This document shows positions 25,904 through 35,751 of a stretch of 41,618 nt of DNA, one piece after another (position 1 is the stretch's first letter; each line of letters starts with the position of its first letter). A program made the translations under genes and the position numbers. The notes under the pieces are model-generated. The model saw only the letters and a program-made list of their open reading frames with translations. It was not told where the DNA came from and did not search any database. The DNA is from Pseudomonas endophytica (lineage in GTDB: Bacteria > Pseudomonadota > Gammaproteobacteria > Pseudomonadales > Pseudomonadaceae). Location: contig NZ_LLWH01000163.1 of assembly GCF_001411475.1 (NCBI RefSeq), positions 1 to 41,618 of the forward strand. The letters are read 5' to 3'.

Positions 25904-27343
25904 TCATTGACTATAAGGATCATGCATCCAGAGTGTGGCAATCAGCGATTTATTGGATTTAAAGTCTGTAAGGGTCATGTTAAATAGCGCTCGAAGTGAG
26001 GACAACGCAAGCCCACTTACCGACTCAAGCCAGGTTGCATGGGTTTCAGACAGGACATTGTCCGACATCAGTATCTGCCGTAATTCAAGATAGGCAGATA
26101 GCTTTTCGGGATAACACTGCTGTAAAAAGCGCTCAAGGCCGCGTGCCTGATCAACAAAAGGTGAATATAAAACACATACCAGATGCTCATCCGTGACACT
26201 GTGAAGTTCCAGCAGATAGTGCGAAATACACTGGCGTAGCTTCTCTATGCGTTTTGGGGTGTTGAATTTGCGGCTAAGGTATTTAATCAACTGGCCTTTA
26301 AAGCGCTCATTGGTTTGATACTCGGCACGTGTGCGCCTTAAAAAATCGTGCACGCCTATATGATATTCAACACCTTGCTGACAAACTCCGCGTACGCCCT
26401 GCACATGCGCCGCCACTAAAACCACAGCCGCCTGAGGCTCTGCGACATCGACTGGATTGATATTCCAAACCCCCTCTACAAACATGAGAACCTGCGAGTG
26501 CAACATGTCCTCTTCCGAGGCGATGCAATCAGATACATTAATGATGTTTATTTCAGTCTGCGTTGAGCTGATATCAAGACGGTTCAACGTTGCTGGAAGC
26601 GCTAACGACTGCTTCAAGTCATCATCGAGTTTTGAACATAGCTTCACCGCCGACTCAAAGCCTTGTTCGTAGAGGGAGTTAAGTGTATGCCCCTGCTTCG
26701 TTGCCACCCTGCGCATCCATTCACTGTACTGTTCCAGATATTTAGGGGGGCGCCGATCAATTAAAGCGTCAACGTTATCGCCCCACTCGCATGCCCGTCG
26801 ATACAGCTTGGCACGCGAAAGCAGATCAGGATAAAAAAATGTCGCTCGAACATCCCCTTGAGTAAGGTGCCCAGACATCAGTATTTGCGTACGATCAATG
26901 GATGATGGCAGTCGCTCAAACGCAGCTGGTATGTGCTTGTCTAAACGCCTAATTTGAGTTTCATCCACTAACAATAGTTCTACACGTGGGTCGTCATAAA
27001 CAAAGAGTTCATTACATTGTGTCTGTATCCGCTCCATGACCGCAGCGGTTACTCGAGGCTGACGTAACACAGCAATACGCAGTACAAACGTTTCAGGCGT
27101 ACGACCTGCAATACTCAACTGCGCAGCACGCAAAAAGGCCAAGGTGTAAGCACACTCCTTGCCGCCCTCATGAATCAACATGACCCGATAACTACCAATC
27201 CGCTCAAGCCCTCCGGCCGCGACTAATAAACGCTGAATAAGTAACTGCAATGAAATGCGTTCGGGGCGACTAAAAAAACCCAGCAATCGGTGCAGAACTT
27301 GCTGATAAACAAAACGCATGGCTTGTTCATGAAAGTTGCTCAT
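25904..27343 (-). CDS. Protein of unknown function, 479 residues
   Basis: A clear gene: GGAGGAA lies about 6 bases before the ATG, and the frame is uninterrupted. I recognise no domain. The N-terminus is HEQAMRFVYQQVLHRLLGFF, followed by a part that looks alpha/beta (SYRVMLIHEGGKECAYTLAF; VELLLVDETQIRRLDKHIP). A long, mostly helical, arginine-rich middle and C-terminal part ends in LIATLWMHDPYSQ. There is no signal peptide, and no convincing membrane segment. Codon use and base composition look a little more AT-rich than in the flanking repair genes, which may point to transfer. It stands alone, with an inverted repeat upstream (27441-27468) and another after its stop. Confidence 0.8.
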   Translation of the reverse strand: MSNFHEQAMRFVYQQVLHRLLGFFSRPERISLQLLIQRLLVAAGGLERIGSYRVMLIHEGGKECAYTLAFLRAAQLSIAGRTPETFVLRIAVLRQPRVTAAVMERIQTQCNELFVYDDPRVELLLVDETQIRRLDKHIPAAFERLPSSIDRTQILMSGHLTQGDVRATFFYPDLLSRAKLYRRACEWGDNVDALIDRRPPKYLEQYSEWMRRVATKQGHTLNSLYEQGFESAVKLCSKLDDDLKQSLALPATLNRLDISSTQTEINIINVSDCIASEEDMLHSQVLMFVEGVWNINPVDVAEPQAAVVLVAAHVQGVRGVCQQGVEYHIGVHDFLRRTRAEYQTNERFKGQLIKYLSRKFNTPKRIEKLRQCISHYLLELHSVTDEHLVCVLYSPFVDQARGLERFLQQCYPEKLSAYLELRQILMSDNVLSETHATWLESVSGLALSSLRALFNMTLTDFKSNKSLIATLWMHDPYSQ

Positions 27344-27440
27344 CGGTTATTCCTCCAGTTCGACCACCGTATTATCGACAGCCCTCTGCGACAAACCCAC
27401 CGTTACCTAAAAAATTAGCTCCATAACAGATCCACCCCAC

Positions 27441-27468
27441 ATATGCATAGGAATTAACCTACACATAT
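27441..27468. promoter_or_regulatory. Imperfect palindrome upstream of the unknown gene
   Basis: ATATGCATAGG and CCTACACATAT form an inverted repeat matching at 9 of 11 positions around aattaa. It lies about 100 bases before the start of the 479-residue gene in an AT-rich region and could be its operator. The rest of 27344-27587 holds no convincing gene. Confidence 0.35.
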
Positions 27469-27585
27469 AGCGAATCATAAAAAATTTTTATGTACCTCCC
27501 GGAATTCAAATGGATAAATCGCTAATGCTCAGAAAACTTGCATTAGGCATTTTTAAACACATGCAAAGCCTCACGTCTAATTGTT

Positions 27586-27630
27586 CACAAAAAAAATACG
27601 CCATTAAACACAGTGTTCAATGGCGTATTT
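27586..27630 (-). terminator. Intrinsic terminator of mexS
   Basis: Read on the minus strand, AAATACGCCATT and AATGGCGTATTT form a perfect 12-base stem whose loop contains a further short pairing (AACAC/GTGTT). It is followed at once by a run of Ts and lies about 34 bases after the mexS stop. This is a strong rho-independent terminator. Confidence 0.88.
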
Positions 27631-27663
27631 CTGACTCTAATAAAAAGGCTGTGCAGTTGGACT

Positions 27664-28680
27664 CTAAGCCAATTCCAGTGCCACACGCCCACGACATGGG
27701 CAGTCATCCATATAACGATGCGCTTCAACAAAGTCTTCGAACGGGAATACTTTCACCTCAAACGGCGGCAACACTCGATCGGCGGTTAACTGGTTGATAT
27801 CACGCAGGGCGCGCTGAATCGCTTCAACGTCTTGGTCGATACCCAACTCCGGCTTACCCGTGAAGTTACCGATGCAATGCACAAAAAACTGAATGTTTTT
27901 TTGAAAGCAGGCACAGGCGGGTAGTCGAGTCTGATTACCACCTTGCAGACCGTAGAGTACAAGGCTGCCACGGGGGGCAAGTACATCACCTAATACAGAC
28001 ATTTGCGGACCACCTAGGCCGTCAAATACAGCATCTACGCCTCGGCTGTCGGTGATCTTGTTGATCTGCATTAACAAGTCCTGCTCCTCGGTCACAATCA
28101 CGTGATCAGCACCGAGGCTTAATAGGTATTCGCGCTCCTCGCTTTCTTTTGTAGCAGCAATGACTTTGACGCCCAATGCCTTGCCTAACTGCACAAATGA
28201 CGGGCCAGAGCAGTGGCTGGCATCTGTAATCAATACTGACTGCCCAGGTTTTACGCGCGCCAGATCTACATAAGCGAAGTAGGCGATCAACAAAGGGGTG
28301 TAATGAGTACTGGCCTGAACCGGAGTCAAAATATCCGGATAACGTGTGAGCGCTGAGCGCGGCATCAAGATCAGCTCACCGTACGTGGGGTAGTCATTAG
28401 CACTCTGAGCTGGAAAACTCGCCACCTTGTCGCCTACAAACAAATCATCAACACCCGCACCGACGGCGGTTACGATGCCAGCCATTTCGTGGCCGATACC
28501 GGCAGGCAAATGCGCAGGGCTTGGGGCTAGGTTCTGCCGCCAGAGCACGTCATACCAACTGATAGCAATCGCTTGAACACGCACCAGCACTTCGCCAGGC
28601 GCAGGCGCAGCGACCTCATGCTCTTCGCACTTGAGCACCTCGGCTGACCCAAACTTGTGAAAACGGATCGTGCGCGACAT
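27664..28680 (-). CDS. mexS: MexS-like zinc-free MDR oxidoreductase
   Basis: A 338-residue medium-chain dehydrogenase/reductase of the quinone oxidoreductase group: WYDVLWRQNLAP, GIGHEMAGIVTAVGAGVDDL, LITDASHCSGPSFVQLGKALGVKVIAATKS, VDAVFDGLGGPQ. It stands divergent to mexT, exactly as mexS does in P. aeruginosa, and its sequence follows MexS (VLWRQNLAP, LITxAS, LYGxxGGN). MexS is thought to remove an electrophile that otherwise activates MexT. The ATG at 28680 has GAGG 6 bases upstream; a TTG two codons earlier is unlikely. Confidence 0.85.
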   Translation of the reverse strand: MSRTIRFHKFGSAEVLKCEEHEVAAPAPGEVLVRVQAIAISWYDVLWRQNLAPSPAHLPAGIGHEMAGIVTAVGAGVDDLFVGDKVASFPAQSANDYPTYGELILMPRSALTRYPDILTPVQASTHYTPLLIAYFAYVDLARVKPGQSVLITDASHCSGPSFVQLGKALGVKVIAATKESEEREYLLSLGADHVIVTEEQDLLMQINKITDSRGVDAVFDGLGGPQMSVLGDVLAPRGSLVLYGLQGGNQTRLPACACFQKNIQFFVHCIGNFTGKPELGIDQDVEAIQRALRDINQLTADRVLPPFEVKVFPFEDFVEAHRYMDDCPCRGRVALELA

Positions 28681-28969
28681 TACCAACCTCGCCTAATTAA
28701 TCGCTAATACCACGGGACTTTATCCGGGCTTTGTGCGCAAGACTAACAGACAGCATTAATAGTCGACATGCCTGTCATTGATCCGCGACGATTTTTTAGG
28801 CACGCAAAAAAGCCAAATGTTCAAGAAAATCACAAGAATTGCGCTGATACGAAGCTTGAAATCATCGACAAAGATCGAAGAAAGCCTATCTACCGGGTGA
28901 CGATTTATCAGCTTTGCAAGTAAGATTCATTACCCGACTTTCCGTTACCCCCTCAGTGAATCCCCGCAG
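28681..28969. promoter_or_regulatory. Divergent mexS-mexT promoter region
   Basis: A 289-base region between the two start codons. It must hold both promoters. I looked for the published MexT box pattern (ATCA-N5-GTCGAT-N4-ACYAT) and found only partial matches (AGTCGACATG near 28762; ATCATCGACAAAGATCGA at 28861), which do not meet the spacing. Confidence 0.5.
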
Positions 28970-29884
28970 ATGAACCGTAACGACTTGCGTCGCGTCGATC
29001 TGAACTTGCTGATCGTCTTCGAAACCTTGATGCATGAGCGCAGTGTAACCCGAGCCGCCGAGAAGCTTTTTTTGGGGCAACCGGCAATCAGTGCTGCCTT
29101 GTCACGCCTGCGTAATTTGTTCGATGACCCTTTATTCGTGCGCACAGGGCGCAGCATGGAACCCACAGCGCGGGCGATTGAAATCTTCGCCCTGCTCTCT
29201 CCGGCGCTGGACTCCATTTCGACGGCCGTCAGCCGTGCTTCAGAGTTCAACCCGGCCACCAGCACCTCAGTGTTTCGCATTGGCTTGTCAGATGACGTTG
29301 AATTTGCCCTGCTCCCCATGCTCCTCAAACGCTTGCGCGCCGAAGCGCCTGGCATTGTGCTTGTGGTGCGCCGGGTCAACTACATCTTGATGCCACCACT
29401 TTTGGCATCAGGAGAAATTTCGGTGGGCGTCAGCTACACCAGCGACTTGCCCGCCAATGCCAAACGCAAAGTGTTGCGCCGCAGCAAATCCAAGTTGTTA
29501 CGCGCCGACACCATGCCAGGTTCAATGAGCCTGGATGACTTTTGTGCACGGCCGCACGCGCTCGTCTCCTTTGCCGGCGACTTGAGCGGCTTTATTGATA
29601 TTGAACTGGAAAAAACCGGCCACAAACGCCATGTAGTCCTCGCCGTGCCTCAATTCAACGGCTTAAGCACGTTGCTGGCAGGTACCGACATCATCGCCAT
29701 GGTCCCCGACTACACCGCCGAAGCCCTGACTGCTGCAGGCGGCGTACGCGCCGAAGACCCTCCGCTTGAGCTACCAAGCTATGAACTGCACATGGCCTGG
29801 CGTGGAGCACAGGATAACGATCCGGGCGAGCGCTGGTTGCGTTCACGGATTCAGATGTTTTTTGGGGATCCAGAGAGTCTTTAG
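28970..29884 (+). CDS. mexT: LysR-family regulator MexT
   Basis: A 304-residue LysR regulator. The helix-turn-helix is at about 9-68 (LLIVFETLMHERSVTRAAEKL then GQPAISAALSRLRNLFDDPLF), and the effector domain follows (VFRIGLSDDVEFALLPMLL; CARPHALVSFAGDLSGFID; VLAVPQFNGLSTLLAGTDIIA). The text is extremely close to P. aeruginosa MexT, including the MNRNDLRRVDLNLLIVFETL start. MexT activates mexEF-oprN and other genes when electrophile stress is present and represses some virulence functions. The full length and divergent mexS support a working regulator. The genes it normally activates are not downstream here. Confidence 0.94.
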   Translation: MNRNDLRRVDLNLLIVFETLMHERSVTRAAEKLFLGQPAISAALSRLRNLFDDPLFVRTGRSMEPTARAIEIFALLSPALDSISTAVSRASEFNPATSTSVFRIGLSDDVEFALLPMLLKRLRAEAPGIVLVVRRVNYILMPPLLASGEISVGVSYTSDLPANAKRKVLRRSKSKLLRADTMPGSMSLDDFCARPHALVSFAGDLSGFIDIELEKTGHKRHVVLAVPQFNGLSTLLAGTDIIAMVPDYTAEALTAAGGVRAEDPPLELPSYELHMAWRGAQDNDPGERWLRSRIQMFFGDPESL

Positions 29885-29936
29885 GCGTCGTCTGGCGGGC
29901 TGTTTATCTGATCATTTCTGCCTTTCCACAAACCAT

Positions 29937-29969
29937 GGAGCGTCATTCACTTCCAGTGAATGACGCTCC
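29937..29969. terminator. Stem-loop after mexT
   Basis: A perfect 14-base stem (GGAGCGTCATTCAC with GTGAATGACGCTCC) around the loop TTCCA, 53 bases after the mexT stop. It has no following T-run, but its position between genes that converge makes a terminator the most likely role. Downstream, 29970-30063 contains no gene. Confidence 0.7.
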
Positions 29970-30063
29970 CGAGGGGCATATCTGAGGGCATGCTATGACA
30001 CCCCCAACACCTCTCGAATCGTGTGTGGGTAAAATCCTAGAACCGTTTTGTGAAATCTTCTTG

Positions 30064-30161
30064 GGGGCCATCAACCCTGCGTTGTTAAACGCTATGTCCA
30101 GACGCCCGAATGCAGCAGTGGCTTCTCGGAACAAATTGGCACCCTGAGCCTCGTTAGCCAT
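30064..30161 (-). pseudogene. Short-chain dehydrogenase/reductase remnant
   Basis: About 33 residues on the minus strand (ANEAQGANLFREATAAFGRLDIAFNNAGLMAP) clearly match the middle of classical SDR enzymes, including the NNAG motif. An in-frame stop lies directly upstream of the ATG at 30161, and similarity ends after MAPK; the Rossmann GxxxGxG start and the YxxxK active site are both absent. It is a fragment of a lost SDR gene, between mexT and the reductase cluster on the same strand as that cluster. Confidence 0.75.
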
Positions 30162-30210
30162 TTAGCTGAGTCGCGCGTACGCGGCTCTGTCCTTAACGGG
30201 TGAGCAGAGT

Positions 30211-30983
30211 TCAACCAAACTCTTTGGTAAGGCGATCCTTTAGGCGCTGCATGTCCTGCTCCACCTTGGGAGCGCTGATAACGTCGTAGCTCGCAAACAC
30301 AGGCAAGACCTGCGCCCCACAAAATGTGTAGTTGGCCGTATTTGCAGCAAAGACTTCGTCAACCGAACGGCCTTGATGGAGATTCTGCTTTGGGTCGTTG
30401 AAGGCGGCTTCGGGAGAATTCATCGTCAACGAAAGCAAGTAGCGTTTGCCCAGCATTTTCCCGCCCGAGCCGTACTGTTTGGACGGATCATCTTTCGAGC
30501 GTCCGTCACCACCAAGAAAGCTTTGCTGGATCAGGCCTGCGGTAAACACTTCGTCTACGTATTTCTTGTAGATCCAGGGATTACCAAACCAAAACACCGG
30601 GGACTGAGTCACGATGACGTCGGCCCAAAGATGTTTCTCGACTTCTTCGTTGATGTCATAACCAGATTCAATGTAGGTCTTTCGTACTACATACCCTTTC
30701 TGCACCATCTCGTCGGCGATCAGGGCTGCCATGCTCCGGCTCAATCGGCCCTCGCTGATGCCGTGGTGGGTCTGGTGGGCGTTGATGACTAAAACACGCT
30801 TGCCGCTCTCGCCCAACGTGACGCTTTGACGCTTTTGGAAGCAGCGGCAGCAGAGGCTGTTTGAGTGACAAGCGATGGCATTATCACCGCGGCGGTAATG
30901 CCCACACCCGTTTTGATGAAACGGCGTCGATTCAAAACCCCGTCTTCGCCGGTGTCTTCACTAGGGTCAAAAGGTCGAGTCAT
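30211..30983 (-). pseudogene. Tat-signal NAD(P)H-dependent flavodoxin-fold reductase, split by a frameshift
   Basis: Two overlapping frames make up what looks like one gene. From the ATG at 30983, 30983-30789 encodes a twin-arginine signal (LNRRRFIKTGVGITAAVIMP, then VTQTASAAAASKS) and stops. In the -1 frame, down to 30211, lies a complete MdaB/NQO-like flavodoxin-fold reductase: KRVLVINAHQTHHGISEGRL, DVIVTQSPVFWFGNPWIYKKYVDEVFT and YLLSLTMNSPEAAF. The second frame has no ATG at its beginning, only a TTG at 30816 without a good site. The crossing point is around 30816-30835 and has no canonical slippery heptamer, so a 1-base insertion (or 2-base loss), or a sequencing error, is likelier than programmed shifting. 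If intact it would be an exported quinone/aldehyde-type reductase. Confidence 0.75.
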
Positions 30984-31093
30984 TTCGCGTACCTAAGTCT
31001 TGAGTCCAATACGGCGAAACGCGTCACGACGGCCACTTTGCCATTCAGATGGTGCATTTGCATGAGTCGATAACTCCTTGCGAACAGTGGCAA

Positions 31094-32104
<1,011 letters not shown>

Positions 32105-32159
32105 TCAAGACATCTCTAGCGCTGAGCGCAGCAGATGTGGAGTGGAGCAAATCGGGTGA

Positions 32160-33254
32160 TCAGGCTGACCAGTTCTGCAACCAGTAGGCATAAGGCACAG
32201 GAAGCACGGACTGGGGAGCTTCGACGCCTAACTCGCGAGCGGCGTGGTAGGTCCAGTGAGGGTTAGCAAGCAAGGTTCGGGCAAACATCACCAGGTCCAG
32301 CTGCCCCTCACGGATGAATGCGTTGGCTTGTTTGGGATCGGTGATCATCCAGCTGGTAGCGACCAGCAGGTCGGTTTCATGGCGGACACGCTCCGCGTAA
32401 GGGACCATGAAGTTGGGCACCCATGGCGCCTGCTCGCCTGGAGTGGAACCGGCCAACCCAACGTCTACCAGATCCAGGCCAGCAGCCTTGGCCCACTGCA
32501 GCACTTGCAGGGATTCGGCAAAAGACCGTTCTGCGCCGTCATCGAACTCGACAACGCCGAGGCGCATCGTCAGTGGCAGGTCATGCGGCCATACCTCACG
32601 AACCGCAGCCAGCGTTTCGAGGATGAACCGAGCACGGTTTTCCAGCGAGCCGCCATAATGGTCAGTGCGGTTATTGGCGTGACGAGAAAGGAAACTTTGC
32701 CCCAGAAAACCATGGGCAAAGTGAAGCTCAAGCCACTCGAATCCTGCCTCCAGAGCACGGGATGCGGCAGCCACGAAGTCCTGTTGGGTTGCCAGAATGT
32801 CCTGCGGGGTCATCTCCCTAGGCACATAGGATGAGTCGGACACGTAGGGTATTGCGCTAGGCCCAACAGGCTCCCACGCACGAGGATCAGTGCGTTCGAG
32901 TGGCGAACCTCCCTCCCAAGGCGGAGTACATCCAGCCTTGCGGCCTGCGTGGCCAATCTGGATTCCAGGCACAGCCCCCGCAGCTTTGATCGACGAAACT
33001 ATCTGAGCAAAACCAGGGATATGCTCGTCGCTCCACAGACCTGCATCGCCAGGAGTAATACGCCCTTCGGGCGTTACAGCAGTGGCCTCGACAACAACAA
33101 GGCCAACACCGCCCCGAGCCAACATGGCGTAATGCGCCTGATGCCACTCATTCAACATGCCGTCCTGTGCTTGGTACTGACACATTGGCGACGCCACGAT
33201 ACGGTTACGTAGCGTGACGCCCTTGACGAGGATGGGTTCGAAAAGAGAAGGCAT
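32160..33254 (-). CDS. Old yellow enzyme, XenA/YqjM-type NADH:flavin oxidoreductase
   Basis: A 364-residue FMN TIM-barrel protein. ASPMCQYQAQDGMLNEWHQAHYAML cut to its key points shows the cysteine typical of the YqjM/XenA subgroup (MCQY at 24-27), VVVEATAVTPEGRITPGDAGLW, GIQIGHAGRKAG with the His pair, and ELHFAHGFLGQSFLS. Such enzymes reduce alpha,beta-unsaturated carbonyls and nitro compounds with NADPH. It lies between the aldo/keto reductase gene and paoC on the same strand. P. putida XenA is a close model, but orthology cannot be proved here. Confidence 0.92.
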   Translation of the reverse strand: MPSLFEPILVKGVTLRNRIVASPMCQYQAQDGMLNEWHQAHYAMLARGGVGLVVVEATAVTPEGRITPGDAGLWSDEHIPGFAQIVSSIKAAGAVPGIQIGHAGRKAGCTPPWEGGSPLERTDPRAWEPVGPSAIPYVSDSSYVPREMTPQDILATQQDFVAAASRALEAGFEWLELHFAHGFLGQSFLSRHANNRTDHYGGSLENRARFILETLAAVREVWPHDLPLTMRLGVVEFDDGAERSFAESLQVLQWAKAAGLDLVDVGLAGSTPGEQAPWVPNFMVPYAERVRHETDLLVATSWMITDPKQANAFIREGQLDLVMFARTLLANPHWTYHAARELGVEAPQSVLPVPYAYWLQNWSA

Positions 33255-33519
33255 GCGAGGTGCTCCTGAGAGTGATACCCCACTGTAATGGGATCGCCCT
33301 CAGGGTATTTGCCGGATCCATCGCCATCGTTGCCTAAAACGAGCTTTTGCCATGGCACGGAAAACGCGGCCCACCAAATCGCGCAACCCCGCTCAGCCAA
33401 ACAACGATCGAGTGGCACCAAGATTTGTAGCTACTGAGTAGACGAGTAATGCATCCACAATGAGGTAATACCCATCAACCCTACCCACGCCGAGAGGATA
33501 TCGGCGCGGTAGTAAACCA
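33255..33519. other. Intergenic region between paoC and the old yellow enzyme gene
   Basis: 265 bases without a recognisable gene. A weak hairpin (CGCCGA 33488-33493, TCGGCG 33501-33506) follows the paoC stop and may attenuate transcription. The promoter of the old yellow enzyme and aldo/keto reductase genes is probably here. Confidence 0.4.
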
Positions 33520-35751
33520 TCAAACGCTGATTGTTGGGACGCCATCCATAAGCTTTTCAAGACTGATAGGCAGATCGCGTACTCGTTTGCCGGTGGCGTG
33601 ATAGACAGCATTCGCCACAGCAGCCGCGAGTCCTGTCACACCGATTTCACCCACCCCGCGAGCACCAAACTCGTTGAGATTGTAGTCCGGGTAATCGAGC
33701 AGGATCACATCGATATCGGGCTGATCTGCGTGCACCGGCACCATGTACTCGGCGTAGTTATTGTTCACGGGCATGGCATTGCGCTCGTCGTAATCGGCAG
33801 ATTCGAATAGAGCCATGCCGATGGCCATCACGATTGCGCCTTCGACTTGGTTACGCGCGGTCTTGGCGTTGATGATTTTGCCTACATCAATGGCACTCAC
33901 CACTCTCGATACTCGCAGCCGAGAAATGCCGGGGTCCCAACGCACTTCGACGAAATGTGCTCCGAAGCTACTAAACGCATGCTTGGCGGTATCCGCCATT
34001 CCGGTGTGAGCGTTACCCTCTGCGCTGGCTATTTTCAACCGGTTGAGGACATCTGCAAATCCAAGGCTTGTAGACCCATCTTCTAAGCGGCCATTGCTCA
34101 CTTTGATTGCATCAGCCTTGCTGGTGGCAAAACCGCCGTCAGCAGATGCTGCGAAGCTCTTGAGTTGCGTCAAAGCCGCGCGCGTGGCTTCGGCGACGGC
34201 AGGTAGTACGCTTGCAGTAACCCATGAACCACCGGAAACGGGGGCGGGAGGATAGGAGGAGTTGCCCAGTTCGACTTCGATCCTGTCCAGCGGCAGCCCT
34301 GTAATGTCGCTGACACATTGCGCGATCACCGTATAGGTTCCTGTACCAATGTCCTGGGCACCACAATACACCACAGCACGACCATCGGATTTCAGTAACA
34401 CGCGTGCCTCGGCGGGAGTGCGTAAGGCATCCCAGTTGCACTGAGCCATACCGTATCCAATCACTTCATGGCCATCGCGCATGCTGCCTATTTCAGGCGT
34501 GCGCTTAACCCAGCCAAAACGCTCGGCACCTTGGGCAAGCGCTTCGCGCAAGTGATTACCAGACCAAGGCAGTTTTTCCTGCTCGTTTTGTTCAGCCCAA
34601 TTCAACTGGCGGAATGCGAGCGGGTCCATCCGGCACTTTTCGGCCAGCTCATCAATGGCTGACTCCAAAGCAAACAAACCAGGTGCGGCACCCGGCGCAC
34701 GCATTGAGGTGGGTGCTCCTCGATTAACCTGCACAATGCCATGGGTGATTTCAACGTTTGCGCAGGAATAGAGGCTGGCACTCATGGAGCCACAGTTTTC
34801 GACATATTGGTCGCCGAACCCGGTAGTGTTGAGTGATTCATGGCGAAGGGAAACCAGTTTGCCTTTGGCATCGGCTGCCAGACGCATCCGTTGCTGCGTT
34901 TCAGGACGATGCCCTACGGTCGTGAACATTTGTGCGCGGGGGACAATTAGCTGTACCGGTCGACCCACTACTTTAGCGGCTGCGCACGCGGCGACCGAAT
35001 GCGGCCAGATCCAGAGCTTCCCGCCAAAGCCGGAGCCAATGAACGGAGCCCTGACTTCAACGTGCTCGGTCGGCAAGCCAAAAATCTGGGCCAATGTGTT
35101 GCGATGAACGACGACTGATTGAGTGGACTCGTACACCACCAGCTTGCCGTTCTCCCAGAGCGCAACTGTCGCGTGCATTTCCATCGGGTTATGCGTTTCA
35201 ACCGGAGTGGTGTAAGTCGCATCCACAGTCTGCACGCCATCGTCGAAAGCCTTGGCAGGATTACCTCGCTTATGTCCCTGACCACCGTCAGCGGGTGCAC
35301 CTTGCTTTAAGCCCTGTTTCAGATTGGCGAATGAAGCACCACCGGCATAACCGACCTTCACCTTGTAAGCCGCTTCGCGCGCATGCTCAAAGGTATCAGC
35401 AATCACAAGTGCGACGAACTGACCGGCATAACGAATGACTTCGTCTTCGAACGGCAGCCGCTTCTCATCTGTCCGCGAACCCGTCAGCACACCGGCCAGC
35501 GAGAACGGTACTGGTGCGGTGTGGAAAGCTTGGGGGAAGTTGCCGTGATGCAGAATCTCGATCACGCCTGTCGAGCGGCGCGCGACTTCGATATCCAGCA
35601 ACTTGATCGAGCCACTCGCTATGGTGCTGTAGACGCCGTAGGCGAAGACCATGTCTTTGGGGTGCTGGTCAGCCGCATATTGCGCGCGGCCCGTGACTTT
35701 CAAACGCCCGTCGATGCGACGTGGGGAAGCGCCCATGATTGACTCGCTCAT
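33520..35751 (-). CDS. paoC: Periplasmic aldehyde oxidoreductase molybdenum subunit PaoC-like
   Basis: A 743-residue xanthine-dehydrogenase-family large subunit. It has the substrate/cofactor pattern NPMEMHATVALWENGKL, GSGFGGKLWIWPHSVAA, RAPGAAPGLFALESAIDELA, QDIGTGTYTVIAQ and the C-terminal GARGVGEIGVTGLAAAVANA with the catalytic glutamate. It binds the molybdenum cofactor (MCD in E. coli PaoC) and oxidises aldehydes to acids. It is the third gene of paoA-paoB-paoC; its ATG overlaps the paoB stop. Export as a complex depends on the Tat signal of PaoA. No chaperone gene follows it. Confidence 0.92.
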   Translation of the reverse strand: MSESIMGASPRRIDGRLKVTGRAQYAADQHPKDMVFAYGVYSTIASGSIKLLDIEVARRSTGVIEILHHGNFPQAFHTAPVPFSLAGVLTGSRTDEKRLPFEDEVIRYAGQFVALVIADTFEHAREAAYKVKVGYAGGASFANLKQGLKQGAPADGGQGHKRGNPAKAFDDGVQTVDATYTTPVETHNPMEMHATVALWENGKLVVYESTQSVVVHRNTLAQIFGLPTEHVEVRAPFIGSGFGGKLWIWPHSVAACAAAKVVGRPVQLIVPRAQMFTTVGHRPETQQRMRLAADAKGKLVSLRHESLNTTGFGDQYVENCGSMSASLYSCANVEITHGIVQVNRGAPTSMRAPGAAPGLFALESAIDELAEKCRMDPLAFRQLNWAEQNEQEKLPWSGNHLREALAQGAERFGWVKRTPEIGSMRDGHEVIGYGMAQCNWDALRTPAEARVLLKSDGRAVVYCGAQDIGTGTYTVIAQCVSDITGLPLDRIEVELGNSSYPPAPVSGGSWVTASVLPAVAEATRAALTQLKSFAASADGGFATSKADAIKVSNGRLEDGSTSLGFADVLNRLKIASAEGNAHTGMADTAKHAFSSFGAHFVEVRWDPGISRLRVSRVVSAIDVGKIINAKTARNQVEGAIVMAIGMALFESADYDERNAMPVNNNYAEYMVPVHADQPDIDVILLDYPDYNLNEFGARGVGEIGVTGLAAAVANAVYHATGKRVRDLPISLEKLMDGVPTISV

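Noticed and set aside
27510..27797. 95-codon plus-strand frame after the unknown gene
   Set aside because: It runs through the mexS terminator and into the 3' end of mexS; it has no good ribosome-binding site.
28681..28969. MexT binding box between mexS and mexT
   Set aside because: Only partial matches with wrong spacing were found, so no site is claimed.
30789..30835. Programmed frameshift at the Tat/reductase junction
   Set aside because: No canonical slippery heptamer or clear downstream hairpin was seen, unlike at the chelatase site; a mutation or sequencing error is simpler.
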